From NCBI RefSeq assembly GCF_001577265.1, contig NZ_CP014517.1:1851001-1915000 (forward strand): a stretch of 64,000 bases of DNA, given 5' to 3'. The notes under the pieces are model-generated. The model was not told the DNA's origin. It did no database searches and saw only the letters and a list, made by a program, of their open reading frames with translations. The position numbers were made by a program, and so were the translations under genes. This DNA comes from Variovorax sp. PAMC 28711 (GTDB lineage Bacteria; Pseudomonadota; Gammaproteobacteria; Burkholderiales; Burkholderiaceae_C). Shown here piece by piece: positions 1-7,806 of the stretch (positions are counted from its first letter, which is position 1; each line of letters starts with the position of its first letter).

Positions 1-292
1 GGTAGACCATGCCGATCCCGAGCGCGCGCGCGACGATCGGATTGGCGATGTCCTGCTCGCGCCCGTCGATCAGGATGCTGCCCTCCTCCGCGCGCTGGAA
101 GCCGGCCACGCACTTCACCAGCGTGCTCTTGCCCGCGCCGTTCTCGCCGAGCAGCGCGTGCACGGTGCCGGGCTCGACATGCATCGTCACGTTGTCCATC
201 GCGGTGAAGGCGCCGAAACGCTTGGTCAGCTGGTAGGTGTCGAGCGCGAGGGCGCCGGTGCCGGCGGGCAAGGCGCCGATGGGGGTGTTCAT
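1..292 (-). CDS. ABC transporter ATP-binding protein, N-terminal part (runs off the window)
   Basis: This is the first ~97 residues of a nucleotide-binding subunit; the gene continues past base 1. The Walker A motif GENGAGKST is visible around residues 49-57, preceded by the TKRFG-type A-loop region. The GENGAGKST variant is typical of the sugar/nucleoside (CUT2, BMP-associated) ATPases. It is the missing ATPase of the BMP importer whose two permeases and binding protein lie upstream in the same operon (2403-5525). Its ATG overlaps the end of the biuret hydrolase gene by 4 nt, so translation is probably coupled. Substrate is unknown; the enzymes around it suggest biuret or another ureide. Confidence 0.85.
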   Translation of the reverse strand, partial: MNTPIGALPAGTGALALDTYQLTKRFGAFTAMDNVTMHVEPGTVHALLGENGAGKSTLVKCVAGFQRAEEGSILIDGREQDIANPIVARALGIGMVY

Positions 293-987
293 GGTGTGCT
301 GGCTCCAACGGCATCGAGCAGCGCGCTCGATTCGGCATGCGCGCCGAACACGCCGCCCTGCATCGTGATCATCTTCAGCGCGGCGAGGTGGTTGCCGTGG
401 TCGGTCGCGGCCGTGCAGTCCGAGAGCAGCAGGCATTCGAAGCCACGGTCGTTGGCGTCGCGCATGGTGGTGTGCACGCACACGTCGGTGGTGATGCCGG
501 TGAGGATCAGGTTCTCGATGCCGCGCGTGCGAAGGATGAGTTCGAGGTCGGTCGCGTAGAACGAGCCCTTGCCCGGCTTGTCGATGACGACTTCACCGTC
601 GAGTGGCGCCAGTTCGGAGATCAGCTCCCAGCCCGGCTCGCCGCGGATGAGGATGCGGCCGCACGGCCCGTCGTCGCCGATGCCCACGCCGTTGGCGCCG
701 ATCTGGCGCGAGCGCCAGCGCTTGTTGGGCGGCAGGTCGGCCAGATCAGGCCGGTGGCCTTCGCGCGTGTGAATGATGTGGAAGCCCAGAGGCCGCAGCG
801 CCGCGAGCGTGCGCTGGATCGGCGCGATCGGCGCCTGCACCAGCGACAGGTCGTAGCCCATCACGTCGACATAGCCGCCCTGGCCGCAGAAGTCGGTCTG
901 CATGTCGATGACGATGAGCGCGGTGTTCTCGGGGCGCAGGTCGCGGTTGTACGGCCACGCATAGGGTTGGGCGTTGACGGTGGTCAT
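289..987 (-). CDS. biuH: biuret hydrolase (BiuH-like cysteine hydrolase)
   Basis: A 232-aa member of the isochorismatase-like cysteine hydrolase superfamily. It is expected to hydrolyse biuret to allophanate and ammonia in the cytoplasm. The catalytic triad reads as Asp28 (IDMQTDF), Lys137 (IDKPGKGSF) and Cys170 (TTDVCV). Family features recalled from rhizobial BiuH are present almost unchanged, such as [14 protein letters not shown] and GEPGW. It is followed by an ABC ATPase gene with a 4-nt overlap and preceded by the formamidase gene 7 nt away. The allophanate product would be consumed by AtzF at 10528-12225. A ureidoacrylate or N-carbamoylsarcosine amidohydrolase is the main alternative, but the BiuH-like segments make it less likely. 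Confidence 0.82.
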   Translation of the reverse strand: MTTVNAQPYAWPYNRDLRPENTALIVIDMQTDFCGQGGYVDVMGYDLSLVQAPIAPIQRTLAALRPLGFHIIHTREGHRPDLADLPPNKRWRSRQIGANGVGIGDDGPCGRILIRGEPGWELISELAPLDGEVVIDKPGKGSFYATDLELILRTRGIENLILTGITTDVCVHTTMRDANDRGFECLLLSDCTAATDHGNHLAALKMITMQGGVFGAHAESSALLDAVGASTP

Positions 988-994
988 GCGGTCG

Positions 995-2059
995 TCACGG
1001 GGCCGTCAGTTCGTCGGGCTCGGGCGGGGCCATGGCCGGAATCTTCGGCACCAGCGGATGCGACTCGGGGCCCTTGTAGGCGCGCACGGGCGCACCGAAG
1101 CCGCAGCTGGTGCCGTCGGTCACCTTCACCTGGTCGCTCCACGGGAGCTTGTAGGTGCCCGACGCCATGTCCTGCATGTAGGTGTACGGAAAGTCCTGCG
1201 CCCCGCCCTTCACCGCCACGTACCCGCGGTGGTAGAGCTGGTAGATGTTGTTCTCCACGCCCCAGCCGGTGCGCGCTTCGCGCACGAGGTCGGGCAGCAG
1301 CTCGCAGGTGATGATCTCGTCGACCCGGCCGCCGCCTTCGACCATCACGGTGCCGTCGAAGCTGCAGAACATGCCCTCGCCCATCGAGTCGAAGGTGCCG
1401 TCGCTGCCGCACATGCACACGCTCGCGGTGTAGGCCAGGTTGCAGAAGGCGTTGGCCTGGTTGGTGATCTTCCAGGCGTGGCGGATGGGTGCGGTGTATC
1501 CCGCTGTGCGGAGGATGATCTCGGCGCCCTTGTACGCCGCCTCGCGCGCCATCTCGGGCAGCATGCCGTCGTGACAGATGATCAGCGCGAGCTTGCTGCC
1601 GTTGGGCCCGTCGCACACCGGCACGCCGAGGTTGCCCGGCTCCCACGGCTCGACCGGCACCCACGGATGCATCTTGCGGTAGTACAGGCGGATGGCGCCC
1701 ATGTCGTCGATGATCAATCCGCTGTTGTACGGGTTGCCATCAGGGTTGGCTTCCATGATCGAGAAGCAGCCCCAGATGGTGTTGTCGATGCAGGCCTTGC
1801 GGAAGGCCGCGACCTCGGGCCCGTCGAGCGTGCACATGATCTCGGGCGAGGTGTCCATCGACAGGCCGTGCAGCGAATACTCCGGGAACACGACGAGGTC
1901 CATCGTGCCCTGGTTGCGCCGCGCCTTGGCGACGAGTTCGACGATGCGCGCCGTCTGCGCCGCCAGTTCTTCGGATGTGCGCACCACCGGCAACTGGCAT
2001 TGCACAAGGCCGATGACGACGCCGTTTTCCGATTTGTTCAGTCCACCGAATCCACTCAT
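995..2059 (-). CDS. formamidase / aliphatic amidase of the nitrilase superfamily
   Basis: A 354-aa nitrilase-fold amidase resembling AmiF-type formamidases, which release formate and ammonia from formamide. The expected triad is visible: Glu60 (FPEYS), Lys129 (YRKMHPW) and Cys162 (IICHDGM). Length fits the AmiF/AmiE group (about 335-350 aa). The start chosen is the ATG at 2059 because AAGGAG lies at good spacing just upstream; an in-frame start at 2251 would read through a palindromic repeat. The gene sits between the BMP permeases and biuH, separated from the permeases by a 343-bp gap with two repeats. The true substrate in this cluster could be another short amide; formamide is the family default. 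Confidence 0.82.
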   Translation of the reverse strand: MSGFGGLNKSENGVVIGLVQCQLPVVRTSEELAAQTARIVELVAKARRNQGTMDLVVFPEYSLHGLSMDTSPEIMCTLDGPEVAAFRKACIDNTIWGCFSIMEANPDGNPYNSGLIIDDMGAIRLYYRKMHPWVPVEPWEPGNLGVPVCDGPNGSKLALIICHDGMLPEMAREAAYKGAEIILRTAGYTAPIRHAWKITNQANAFCNLAYTASVCMCGSDGTFDSMGEGMFCSFDGTVMVEGGGRVDEIITCELLPDLVREARTGWGVENNIYQLYHRGYVAVKGGAQDFPYTYMQDMASGTYKLPWSDQVKVTDGTSCGFGAPVRAYKGPESHPLVPKIPAMAPPEPDELTAP

Positions 2060-2120
2060 TCGCTTATCTCCTTGCAGTTCGTATGTGTCGGCGCGCGGCG
2101 CCGGAAAATCGATCGGGGGG

Positions 2121-2218
2121 CGTGCCGAGGCCACCGGGTATTCCCCTCCGCGAATGTCCCCCGGCCGGCGGCCTCCTCCTTGATTTCGCTGCGGGGAACA
2201 CCCGATGCCCTCGGCACG
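2121..2218. repeat. Long palindromic intergenic repeat, copy A
   Basis: A ~98-bp imperfect inverted repeat between the permease gene (2403) and the formamidase gene (2059). The outer arms CGTGCCGAGG (2121-2130) and CCTCGGCACG (2209-2218) are perfectly complementary. A second arm pair lies at 2135-2146 and 2193-2204. The centre holds a conserved core with CCGCGAATGTCCCCC, GGCC, GGCC and TTTCGCTGCGG. Copies B (2261-2365) and C (6041-6136) share the core in the opposite orientation but have different, still complementary, arms. Confidence 0.8.
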
Positions 2219-2260
2219 GGATCCGCCACGCCGTGCGAGCGGATCAGCCACGGCAGGTCT

Positions 2261-2365
2261 GGATCACGTCGATGGTGTGCTTCCCGCAGCGAAATAAAGG
2301 AGGAGCTCCGGCCATAGGCCAGGCGGGGGACATTCGCGGAGGGAAGTACGCCGTCGGCGTGATCC
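2261..2365. repeat. Long palindromic intergenic repeat, copy B
   Basis: Second copy in the 2060-2402 gap, inverted relative to copy A and 42 bp away. Arms at 2261-2285 and 2341-2365 pair over about 25 bp with a few G-T wobbles; the tips are GGATCACG and CGTGATCC. The core contains GCAGCGAAATAAAGGAGGAG and GGGGGACATTCGCGGA. In copy C the tips read GGCTCAC and GTGAGCC, so the third pair changed A-T to C-G while staying paired. Beyond copies A and B this 343-bp gap shows no gene. Confidence 0.8.
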
Positions 2366-2402
2366 CGCCCCGGAGGTGCAACAGGAATCGACATGTGCGG
2401 TA

Positions 2403-3323
2403 TCACCTCGTGGATGAAAGCTCGCCCGGGCTGCCGATGGCGACACTGCCCGGCTTGCAGGTGAACACCAGAATGACCAGCGTGAGCACGTAGGGCACCG
2501 TGTTGAACAGGTGATAGCCCCAGCCGACGCCGATCGACTGCAGCGCCGGGCCCAACGCGCCGGCGCCGCCGAACAGGAAGGCCGCGCCCACGCAGCGCAG
2601 CGGGCTCCAGCGCGCGAAGATCACCAGCGCCACCGCGATCAGGCCCTGGCCGCTGGAGATGCCCTCGTTCCAGCTGCCCGGATAGAACAGCGTGAGCGAT
2701 GCGCCGCCCAGCCCCGCGATGAAGCCGCCCGCCGTCGTGGCCGCGATGCGGATGCCCGACACCGAGTAGCCGAGCGCCCGCGTCGCGTTGGCCGAATCGC
2801 CCGCCATGCGCACCAGCAGTCCGGCGCGTGTGTGTGCGAAGCCCCAGTACAGCAGCACGGCGAGCACCAGGCCGAGGGGCACCAGCGCATTGAGCTGCAG
2901 CGCCGAGCGCACCACCGGGTTGTCGCTCCAGAAGCCCAGCGCAATCGCCGGGATCTGCGGCGCCTGCGGCTGGATCAGCGGCTTGCCCAGGTAGAAGGCC
3001 AGGCCGGTTCCGAACAGCATCAGCGCGATGCCGGTGGCCACGTCGTTCACCCGGTCCAGCGAGCACAGCAGGCCGTGCAGCAGCGCGAGCGCGGCGCCGG
3101 CGGTCGCGCCGATCAGCACGCCGAGCCAGGCCGAGTCGGTGAGGTAGGCGCCGCCGAAGGCCGCCATGGCCGACAGCACCAGCACGCCTTCGAGGCCGAG
3201 GTTGATGCGGCCCGACTTCTCGGTGAGGCATTCGCCCAGGCTCACGAAGAGGAACGGTGCACCCACGCGCAAGGCGCCGCCGACGATGCCCGCCACCAGT
3301 GCGATCCACTGATCGGCGGTCAT
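2403..3323 (-). CDS. BMP-type ABC transporter, permease subunit 2
   Basis: A 306-aa very hydrophobic inner-membrane permease of the branched-chain/BMP (BPD_transp_2) family, with about eight to nine predicted membrane segments. A segment resembling NLGLEGVLVLSA near residue 40 is typical of the nucleoside/BMP importer permeases. Its ATG overlaps the stop of the partner permease (3320-4399) by 4 nt, showing co-translation. With that permease, the binding protein at 4410 and the ATPase at the window edge it forms one importer. The substrate is probably a ureide or purine-like compound, inferred only from context. Confidence 0.85.
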   Translation of the reverse strand: MTADQWIALVAGIVGGALRVGAPFLFVSLGECLTEKSGRINLGLEGVLVLSAMAAFGGAYLTDSAWLGVLIGATAGAALALLHGLLCSLDRVNDVATGIALMLFGTGLAFYLGKPLIQPQAPQIPAIALGFWSDNPVVRSALQLNALVPLGLVLAVLLYWGFAHTRAGLLVRMAGDSANATRALGYSVSGIRIAATTAGGFIAGLGGASLTLFYPGSWNEGISSGQGLIAVALVIFARWSPLRCVGAAFLFGGAGALGPALQSIGVGWGYHLFNTVPYVLTLVILVFTCKPGSVAIGSPGELSSTR

Positions 3324-4399
3324 GCGCGCTCCTTCACCAGCTTGGGTTGCGCGGCCTTGGGCATGCGGTTCCTGAGCAGCGTCTTCCAGTCGACCATGCG
3401 CAGGCCCTCGCTCGCGAGGATCAGCACGAAGGCGATGCCCTGCAGCACCAGCACCGATGCGTCAGGCAGGCCGAGCCGCCGCTGCAGCAGGCTGCCGGCC
3501 GCGCCGAAACCGCCGAACAGAATGGCAACGGGAATGATCGCGATGGGGTTGTGCCGCGCGATGAAGGACACCAGGATGCCCGCGTAGCCATAGCCCGCGA
3601 TGATCGAGGCGTTGGCGTTGGTGTGCACCGCCGCCACCTCGACCGCGCCGGCCACGCCGGCGCAGGCACCGCCCACACCGCAGGCCGCGAGAATGAGTCG
3701 CGTGGCCGGCAGGCCGACCAGCTGCGCGGTGCGGGGGTTGCCGCCCACCACGCGCACCGAGAAGCCGGAAGCCGTCACGCGCAGCCAGAGGCCCAGGCCC
3801 ACGCAGGCCACGACCCCGATGGCCAGGCCCCAGTGAATGTCCGAGCCGGCGATGCCGTGGATCAGCAGTCCCTCGGGCAGCGAATAGGTCGACGGCTTGT
3901 TGAGGCTGGCCGGGTCGCGCAACGGGCCTTCGACCAAGTGCTTGAAGATGCCGATGGCGATGTAGGCGAGCAGCAGGCTGCTGATGGTCTCGTTGATGCC
4001 GCGGTACTGGCGCAGCCAGCCGGCCAGCATGATCCAGAGGCCGCCGGCGATCGCACCTGCGAGGCAGATCGCGACCGTGCCCGCCACGTTGGCCGGCAGC
4101 GGCAATGCATAGGGCAGCGCCGCTGCGGCCAGCCCGCCGAGCACCACGGCACCCTCGCCGCCGATGATCACCAGGCCGGCGCGCGCCGGAATGGCCACGC
4201 ACAGCGCCGTGAGCATGAGCGGCGCCGCGCGCTGCAGCGTGTTCTGCCACGAGAACCAGTCGCCGAAGGCGCCCTTGAAGAGCGTGACCCACACGTCCAC
4301 CGGGCTCACCCCGGCGAACCAGACGAGCACCCCGAACACCAGCAGTGCCGCCGCGATGGCGAAGGCCGGCAAGGCGATTTCCTTCAGCGCGCTGCGCAT
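3320..4399 (-). CDS. BMP-type ABC transporter, permease subunit 1
   Basis: A 359-aa integral membrane permease, partner of the protein encoded at 2403-3323. It starts with a membrane segment at about residues 10-32. It carries the loop GGEGAVVLGG near residue 80 that is characteristic of YufP/NupB-like permeases, and a conserved NETISSLLL stretch near residue 138. It follows the binding-protein gene by 10 nt and overlaps the next permease by 4 nt. The role is import across the inner membrane, powered by the ATPase at 1-292. Confidence 0.85.
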   Translation of the reverse strand: MRSALKEIALPAFAIAAALLVFGVLVWFAGVSPVDVWVTLFKGAFGDWFSWQNTLQRAAPLMLTALCVAIPARAGLVIIGGEGAVVLGGLAAAALPYALPLPANVAGTVAICLAGAIAGGLWIMLAGWLRQYRGINETISSLLLAYIAIGIFKHLVEGPLRDPASLNKPSTYSLPEGLLIHGIAGSDIHWGLAIGVVACVGLGLWLRVTASGFSVRVVGGNPRTAQLVGLPATRLILAACGVGGACAGVAGAVEVAAVHTNANASIIAGYGYAGILVSFIARHNPIAIIPVAILFGGFGAAGSLLQRRLGLPDASVLVLQGIAFVLILASEGLRMVDWKTLLRNRMPKAAQPKLVKERA

Positions 4400-4409
4400 G
4401 GTCGTGCGA

Positions 4410-5525
4410 TCAGATGCTGCCGTTGACGCCTTCGACCAGGTAGTTCATCTTCTCGAGCTCGATGTCCGTCTGCTTGAAGGCCTTGCCCGAGGCGACGACG
4501 TCCTTGCCCTTGTTGTCCTTGAGCGGACCCTTGAAGATGTCGAAGCTGCCCGCGACCATCTGGGCCTTGATGCCATCGGCCTGCTTCTTCGCGGCATCGG
4601 TCACGGCCGGGCCGTAGGCCGACATCTTCACGTAGCCTTCCTTGAGGCCGCCGCGCAGGAAGTTGGGGTGTGGCTTGCCGGCCTGGGCGGCTTCGATCGC
4701 CGTCTTGTACGCGGTGAGCCAGTTCCATTCGGCGCCCGTCAGGTAGGCCTGCGGCGCCAGCTTGGCCTGGCTCGCGTGGTAGCCGCAGACCATCTTGCCG
4801 CGCTTGGCGGCCGTCTCGACCACGACCTTGGGTCCGTCGACGTGCATCGTGAACACGTCGCAGCCCTGGTCGGCCAGGCTGTTGGTGGCCTCGGCTTCCT
4901 TCACGGGCATCGACCACTCGCCCGTGAAGATCACGCTGCAGGTGATGCCGGGCTTGACCGAGCGCGCGCCGAGCGTGAAGGCGTTGATGTTGCGCAGTAC
5001 CTGCGGGATCGGCTTGGCCGCGACAAAGGCGATCTTGTTGCTCTTCGTCATGTGGGCGGCGATCACGCCGTTCAAGTACTGGCACTCGTCGATGTAGCCG
5101 AAGTAGCTGCCGACGTTCTTGGGCATGCTTTCGGTCCAGAGGCCGCCGCAGTGCGAGAAGCGCACGTCCGGGTGCTTCGGCGCGACGGCCAGGATGTGCG
5201 GATCGAAGTAGCCGTAGGACGTGGGGAACAGCAGCCTGACGCCGTCCTGCGCGATCATGCCGGTCATGGTCTTCTGCACGGCTGCGGTCTCGGGCACGTT
5301 CTCTTCCTCGACCACCTTGACCCCAGGCATCTTCTTGATCTCGGCGGCGGCCTGCGCCTGCGCCTGGTTGTAGCCGTAGTCGTCGCGTGGGCCGACGTAG
5401 ATGACGCCGACGGTCAGCGGCTTGGCCTGTGCGCTGGCCAATGCGCTCCAGCTGCCCAGCGTGCCGGCGGCACCGAGGGCGGCGATGGATTTGAGGGAAT
5501 CGCGACGGTTGACTTGACTCTTCAT
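4410..5525 (-). CDS. BMP-family substrate-binding protein (ABC importer)
   Basis: A 371-aa periplasmic binding protein of the basic membrane protein (PnrA/BMP) family. It has an N-terminal export signal of about 33 residues with NRRDSLKSIAALGAAG, ending ALASAQA. The mature start LTVGVIYVGPRDDYGYNQ is the usual BMP opening. The first gene of the BMP importer set, it has its own promoter module immediately upstream: a sigma-54-like element at 5580-5595 and a palindrome at 5560-5575. Family members bind nucleosides, purines or related ureides; which one is bound here cannot be read from the sequence. The start is supported by GGAGAG shortly upstream of the ATG. Confidence 0.87.
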   Translation of the reverse strand: MKSQVNRRDSLKSIAALGAAGTLGSWSALASAQAKPLTVGVIYVGPRDDYGYNQAQAQAAAEIKKMPGVKVVEEENVPETAAVQKTMTGMIAQDGVRLLFPTSYGYFDPHILAVAPKHPDVRFSHCGGLWTESMPKNVGSYFGYIDECQYLNGVIAAHMTKSNKIAFVAAKPIPQVLRNINAFTLGARSVKPGITCSVIFTGEWSMPVKEAEATNSLADQGCDVFTMHVDGPKVVVETAAKRGKMVCGYHASQAKLAPQAYLTGAEWNWLTAYKTAIEAAQAGKPHPNFLRGGLKEGYVKMSAYGPAVTDAAKKQADGIKAQMVAGSFDIFKGPLKDNKGKDVVASGKAFKQTDIELEKMNYLVEGVNGSI

Positions 5526-5559
5526 GGCTCTCTCCGGGTTCGTAAAAACAGGTTGGAAA

Positions 5560-5575
5560 ATCTTGGATACAAGAT
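5560..5575. promoter_or_regulatory. 16-bp palindromic operator upstream of the BMP binding-protein gene
   Basis: On the minus strand this reads ATCTTGTATCCAAGAT, with perfect 6-bp arms. It starts exactly 5 nt downstream of the sigma-54-like -12 element at 5581-5582 and so spans the expected transcription start. A near-identical palindrome with the same spacing precedes atzF (12236-12251). The CTTGTA..CAAG type resembles sites of GntR-family (FCD) regulators. No such regulator gene is in the window, so the bound protein is unknown. Confidence 0.65.
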
Positions 5576-5579
5576 GGAA

Positions 5580-5595
5580 TGCACAAATCAGGCCA
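5580..5595 (-). promoter_or_regulatory. sigma-54-like promoter for the BMP transporter genes
   Basis: Minus-strand sequence TGGCCTGATTTGTGCA has GG and GC separated by exactly 10 nt, matching the -24/-12 layout of RpoN promoters (consensus TGGCAC-N5-TTGCA). It overlaps the stop codon end of atzH. It is weaker than the atzF element in the -24 part, but the identical 5-nt distance to the same palindrome supports it. Confidence 0.6.
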
Positions 5596-5968
5596 GCAGG
5601 CTCACGTGCGCAGACACCACTCGCCAGCCTTCGGGCGTGCGCATCCAGGTCTGGCTCTGGCGGCCGGTCCGATCGCCGCCTTCGCGCAGGAATTCGCAGT
5701 TGGCGGTGGCGAAGTCCTCGCCATAGGTGGTGAGCACGACGCGCAGCAACCTGCGCTGGAGGCCCTGAGACGGGCGGCTCGCCCGGAACGCCTGGATCGC
5801 TTCGGCGCCGTAGAGGTTTTCCGTCGCGCCGTAGCGCAGGGTGTGCGGGCTGTTCCAGAACAGTTCGTCGAGCACGTCGACCTTGTTGTGGACCAGCGCG
5901 TCTTCGTAGCGGGCGAAGGCGTCTTCGACTTCGGCGAGGACAGTGGGGATGTTGATTTCTGGGGTCAT
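5588..5968 (-). CDS. atzH: AtzH-like 1,3-dicarboxyurea decarboxylase (HpxZ/DUF3225 family)
   Basis: A 126-aa SnoaL/NTF2-fold protein of the AtzH/HpxZ (DUF3225) family. Family features include [14 protein letters not shown] near residue 12, LDELFW near residue 33, [12 protein letters not shown] near residue 42, and a C-terminal [19 protein letters not shown]. In cyanuric acid catabolism AtzH decarboxylates 1,3-dicarboxyurea to allophanate; in Klebsiella the relative HpxZ belongs to oxalurate catabolism. The neighbours AtzE/AtzG, BiuH and AtzF favour the s-triazine/biuret role. It lies downstream of atzE across a 202-bp gap holding repeat copy C. Full length for the family. Confidence 0.8.
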   Translation of the reverse strand: MTPEINIPTVLAEVEDAFARYEDALVHNKVDVLDELFWNSPHTLRYGATENLYGAEAIQAFRASRPSQGLQRRLLRVVLTTYGEDFATANCEFLREGGDRTGRQSQTWMRTPEGWRVVSAHVSLLA

Positions 5969-6040
5969 GTTTTTTGGACTGGATGGACGTTCTGGGTGCG
6001 TGACGTCGTGCGGTATGCACCGATGAACCACTGCGCTGCC

Positions 6041-6136
6041 GGCTCACCTCGATGGCGTGCTCCCCGCAGCGAAATAAAGGAGGAGGCCGCAGGCCGGGGG
6101 ACATTCGCGGAGGGGAGTACGCCGTCGGCGTGAGCC
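6041..6136. repeat. Long palindromic intergenic repeat, copy C
   Basis: Third copy of the ~100-bp palindrome, in the gap between atzE and atzH and in the same orientation as copy B. Arms at 6041-6065 and 6112-6136 pair over about 25 bp with a few mismatches or wobbles. The core GCAGCGAAATAAAGGAGGAG and GGGGGACATTCGCGGAGGGG is nearly identical to copy B. It would form a long hairpin in the polycistronic transcript. Confidence 0.8.
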
Positions 6137-6170
6137 CGCCCCGGACCGCCGCCCTCGAACCGCGCGCAAG

Positions 6171-7598
6171 TCACAGCGCAGCCACCGGCGAATGAACCAC
6201 GTTTGCTGCTTCGAGCGCCGCCGCGACGCGCAGCACCAGGTCTTCACGCCAAGGCGCTGCGATGACCTGCACGCCGATCGGCAACTTCGCATGCGCGCCC
6301 CACACCGGGACGGCGCACACCGGCAGGCCGATGCACGAAATGGGTTGCGTGAGCAGCCCCATGTTGGGTCGTACCGGCAGGCGCTGCCCATTGAGTTCGA
6401 ACCACTCGGCGCCGATGGGCGTGGCGGCCGAAGGCGTGGCGGCGGCCAGCAGGATGTCGTAGCGGTCGAACACGCGGGCTACGGCCTGTGCGTAGGCCAG
6501 CCGCACACGTTGGGCGCGCGCGATCCACGCGGCGGGCAGGAGCGCACCGGCGAGAAAGCGATCGCGCGACAACGGCTCGAAGTCGTGCGGGCGACGGCGG
6601 AGGTCGTGCAGGTGCAGCGCGGCGCCTTCCGAATTGGTGATGAGGAAGGCGGCTGCGCGGCCGGCCTCGACCATCGGCAGTTCGACCGTCGCGCTCGCAC
6701 CGAGCGCGTCGGCCACCCGGTCGACGGCGGCCAGCGCCTCGGGTTGCGCATGCGCGCGGAAGTAGCCACCGAGCACGCCGATGCGAAGGCCCTGCGTGCC
6801 GCGTCCGAGCAGTGGCGTCACCAACTCGGCGGAACGTTGTGCGCAACCTGGATCGCGCAGACCCATCGTGCCTTCCGGCCCCTGCATCGCGTCGTAGGCC
6901 AGGGCGAGGTCGCGCGCCGAACGTGCGAACGGGCCGAGGTGGTCGAGGCTCGACACGAAGGGATAGCTGCCGGTGCGCGGCAGGCGGCCGAAGGTCGGCT
7001 TGAGGCCGAACACGCCGCACAGCGATGCGGGCACGCGGATCGATCCGTTGGTGTCGGAGCCGAGCGTGAGCGGCACCTGCCCTGCGGCCACTGCCGCCGC
7101 CGAACCGCCCGACGATCCTCCGGCCAGGCGCGTCAGGTCGTGCGGGTTGTGCGCGGCGCCGACGTGGCTGTTTTCCGTGGTGAAGCCGTAGGCGTATTCA
7201 TCCATGTTGAGTGCGCCGACCAGGACGGCGCCTGCGCTCTCGAGGCGCCGCACCAGCGCGGCATCGCTGCGCGCGGGCGCGCCGTCGCGTTCGATCTTCG
7301 AGCCGGCCAGCGTTTGCAGGCCAGCGATGTCGAACAGGTTCTTGACAGCGAACGGCACGCCAAGCAAGGGCAATGCACGGGTGCGCTCGGCGTTGACCGA
7401 GGCAAGCGATGCATCGACCTGCGCGGCGCGGCGCAGAGCCCGCGCGGTCACGACGTCGGTGAAGGCGTTGACGCGGTCGTTGGTGGCACCGATGCGGTCG
7501 AGGCTGGCCTGCACCAGCGACACCGCACTCACCGCGTTCGAGCGCACCGCGACGGCCATGCCGGCCGCGTCGCCGCCGAGCAGATCGGCCGGCGTCAT
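6171..7598 (-). CDS. atzE: AtzE amidase, catalytic subunit of 1-carboxybiuret hydrolase
   Basis: A 475-aa amidase-signature enzyme. The Ser-cisSer-Lys triad is placed at Lys86 (FAVKNLFD), Ser162 (AGGSSGGSAA) and Ser186 (SDTNGSIR), with the usual 24-residue gap between the serines. AtzE of Pseudomonas ADP is about 457 aa and needs the small subunit AtzG, whose gene lies directly upstream and overlaps this start in an ATGA tetranucleotide (7595-7598). The expected reaction is deamination of 1-carboxybiuret to 1,3-dicarboxyurea, handed to AtzH. HpxY of oxalurate catabolism is a close relative and cannot be excluded. The start at 7598 is preferred to an in-frame start at 7643 because of this coupling. 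Confidence 0.85.
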   Translation of the reverse strand: MTPADLLGGDAAGMAVAVRSNAVSAVSLVQASLDRIGATNDRVNAFTDVVTARALRRAAQVDASLASVNAERTRALPLLGVPFAVKNLFDIAGLQTLAGSKIERDGAPARSDAALVRRLESAGAVLVGALNMDEYAYGFTTENSHVGAAHNPHDLTRLAGGSSGGSAAAVAAGQVPLTLGSDTNGSIRVPASLCGVFGLKPTFGRLPRTGSYPFVSSLDHLGPFARSARDLALAYDAMQGPEGTMGLRDPGCAQRSAELVTPLLGRGTQGLRIGVLGGYFRAHAQPEALAAVDRVADALGASATVELPMVEAGRAAAFLITNSEGAALHLHDLRRRPHDFEPLSRDRFLAGALLPAAWIARAQRVRLAYAQAVARVFDRYDILLAAATPSAATPIGAEWFELNGQRLPVRPNMGLLTQPISCIGLPVCAVPVWGAHAKLPIGVQVIAAPWREDLVLRVAAALEAANVVHSPVAAL

Positions 7599-7801
7599 GC
7601 TTCCTTCTCCGACGGGCTGACGGGGACGAAGGTCACGGCGCATTCATCGTGTGGCGCGAGCGGCACGGCATCGATCGTTGCAGCGAAGTGGGCTGCGAGC
7701 GTGAAGTAGCCCAGCACGCCGGCACGGTGCGCCGGCCAGATGCGCAGCCCGAGCGCGGCGGCGGCTGCGTCGACGTAGGTTTCGACCTGGACAGGGGTCA
7801 T
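7595..7801 (-). CDS. atzG: AtzG-like small subunit (DUF4089)
   Basis: A 68-aa protein of the AtzG/DUF4089 type, a GatC-like partner that stabilises the amidase AtzE. A short helical opening VETYVDAAAAALGL is typical of the family. ATG at 7801 is chosen because GGAGG lies about 8 nt upstream; the GTG at 7810 overlaps that ribosome-binding site. The gene begins 5 nt after the ABC ATPase gene and ends overlapping atzE by 4 nt, giving near 1:1 coupled translation of the two subunits. Confidence 0.8.
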   Translation of the reverse strand: MTPVQVETYVDAAAAALGLRIWPAHRAGVLGYFTLAAHFAATIDAVPLAPHDECAVTFVPVSPSEKEA

Positions 7802-7806
7802 GGCGT

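Noticed and set aside
337..1311. Long plus-strand open frame of 324 codons
   Set aside because: It is antisense to biuH and the formamidase, has Arg/Ala/Gly/His-rich low-complexity composition and no motifs. This is a typical GC-rich shadow frame.
2121..2365. Guanidine-type riboswitch in the formamidase leader
   Set aside because: The palindromes occur in both orientations relative to transcription, one lies between other genes, and no ACGR-loop hairpin pair was found. A repeat element explains them better.
5588..7801. Assigning the AtzE/G/H-like genes to oxalurate catabolism (hpxXYZ)
   Set aside because: The families overlap, but the presence of BiuH and AtzF in the same cluster and the absence of an HpxW-like gene favour the biuret/carboxybiuret pathway. 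The alternative remains open.
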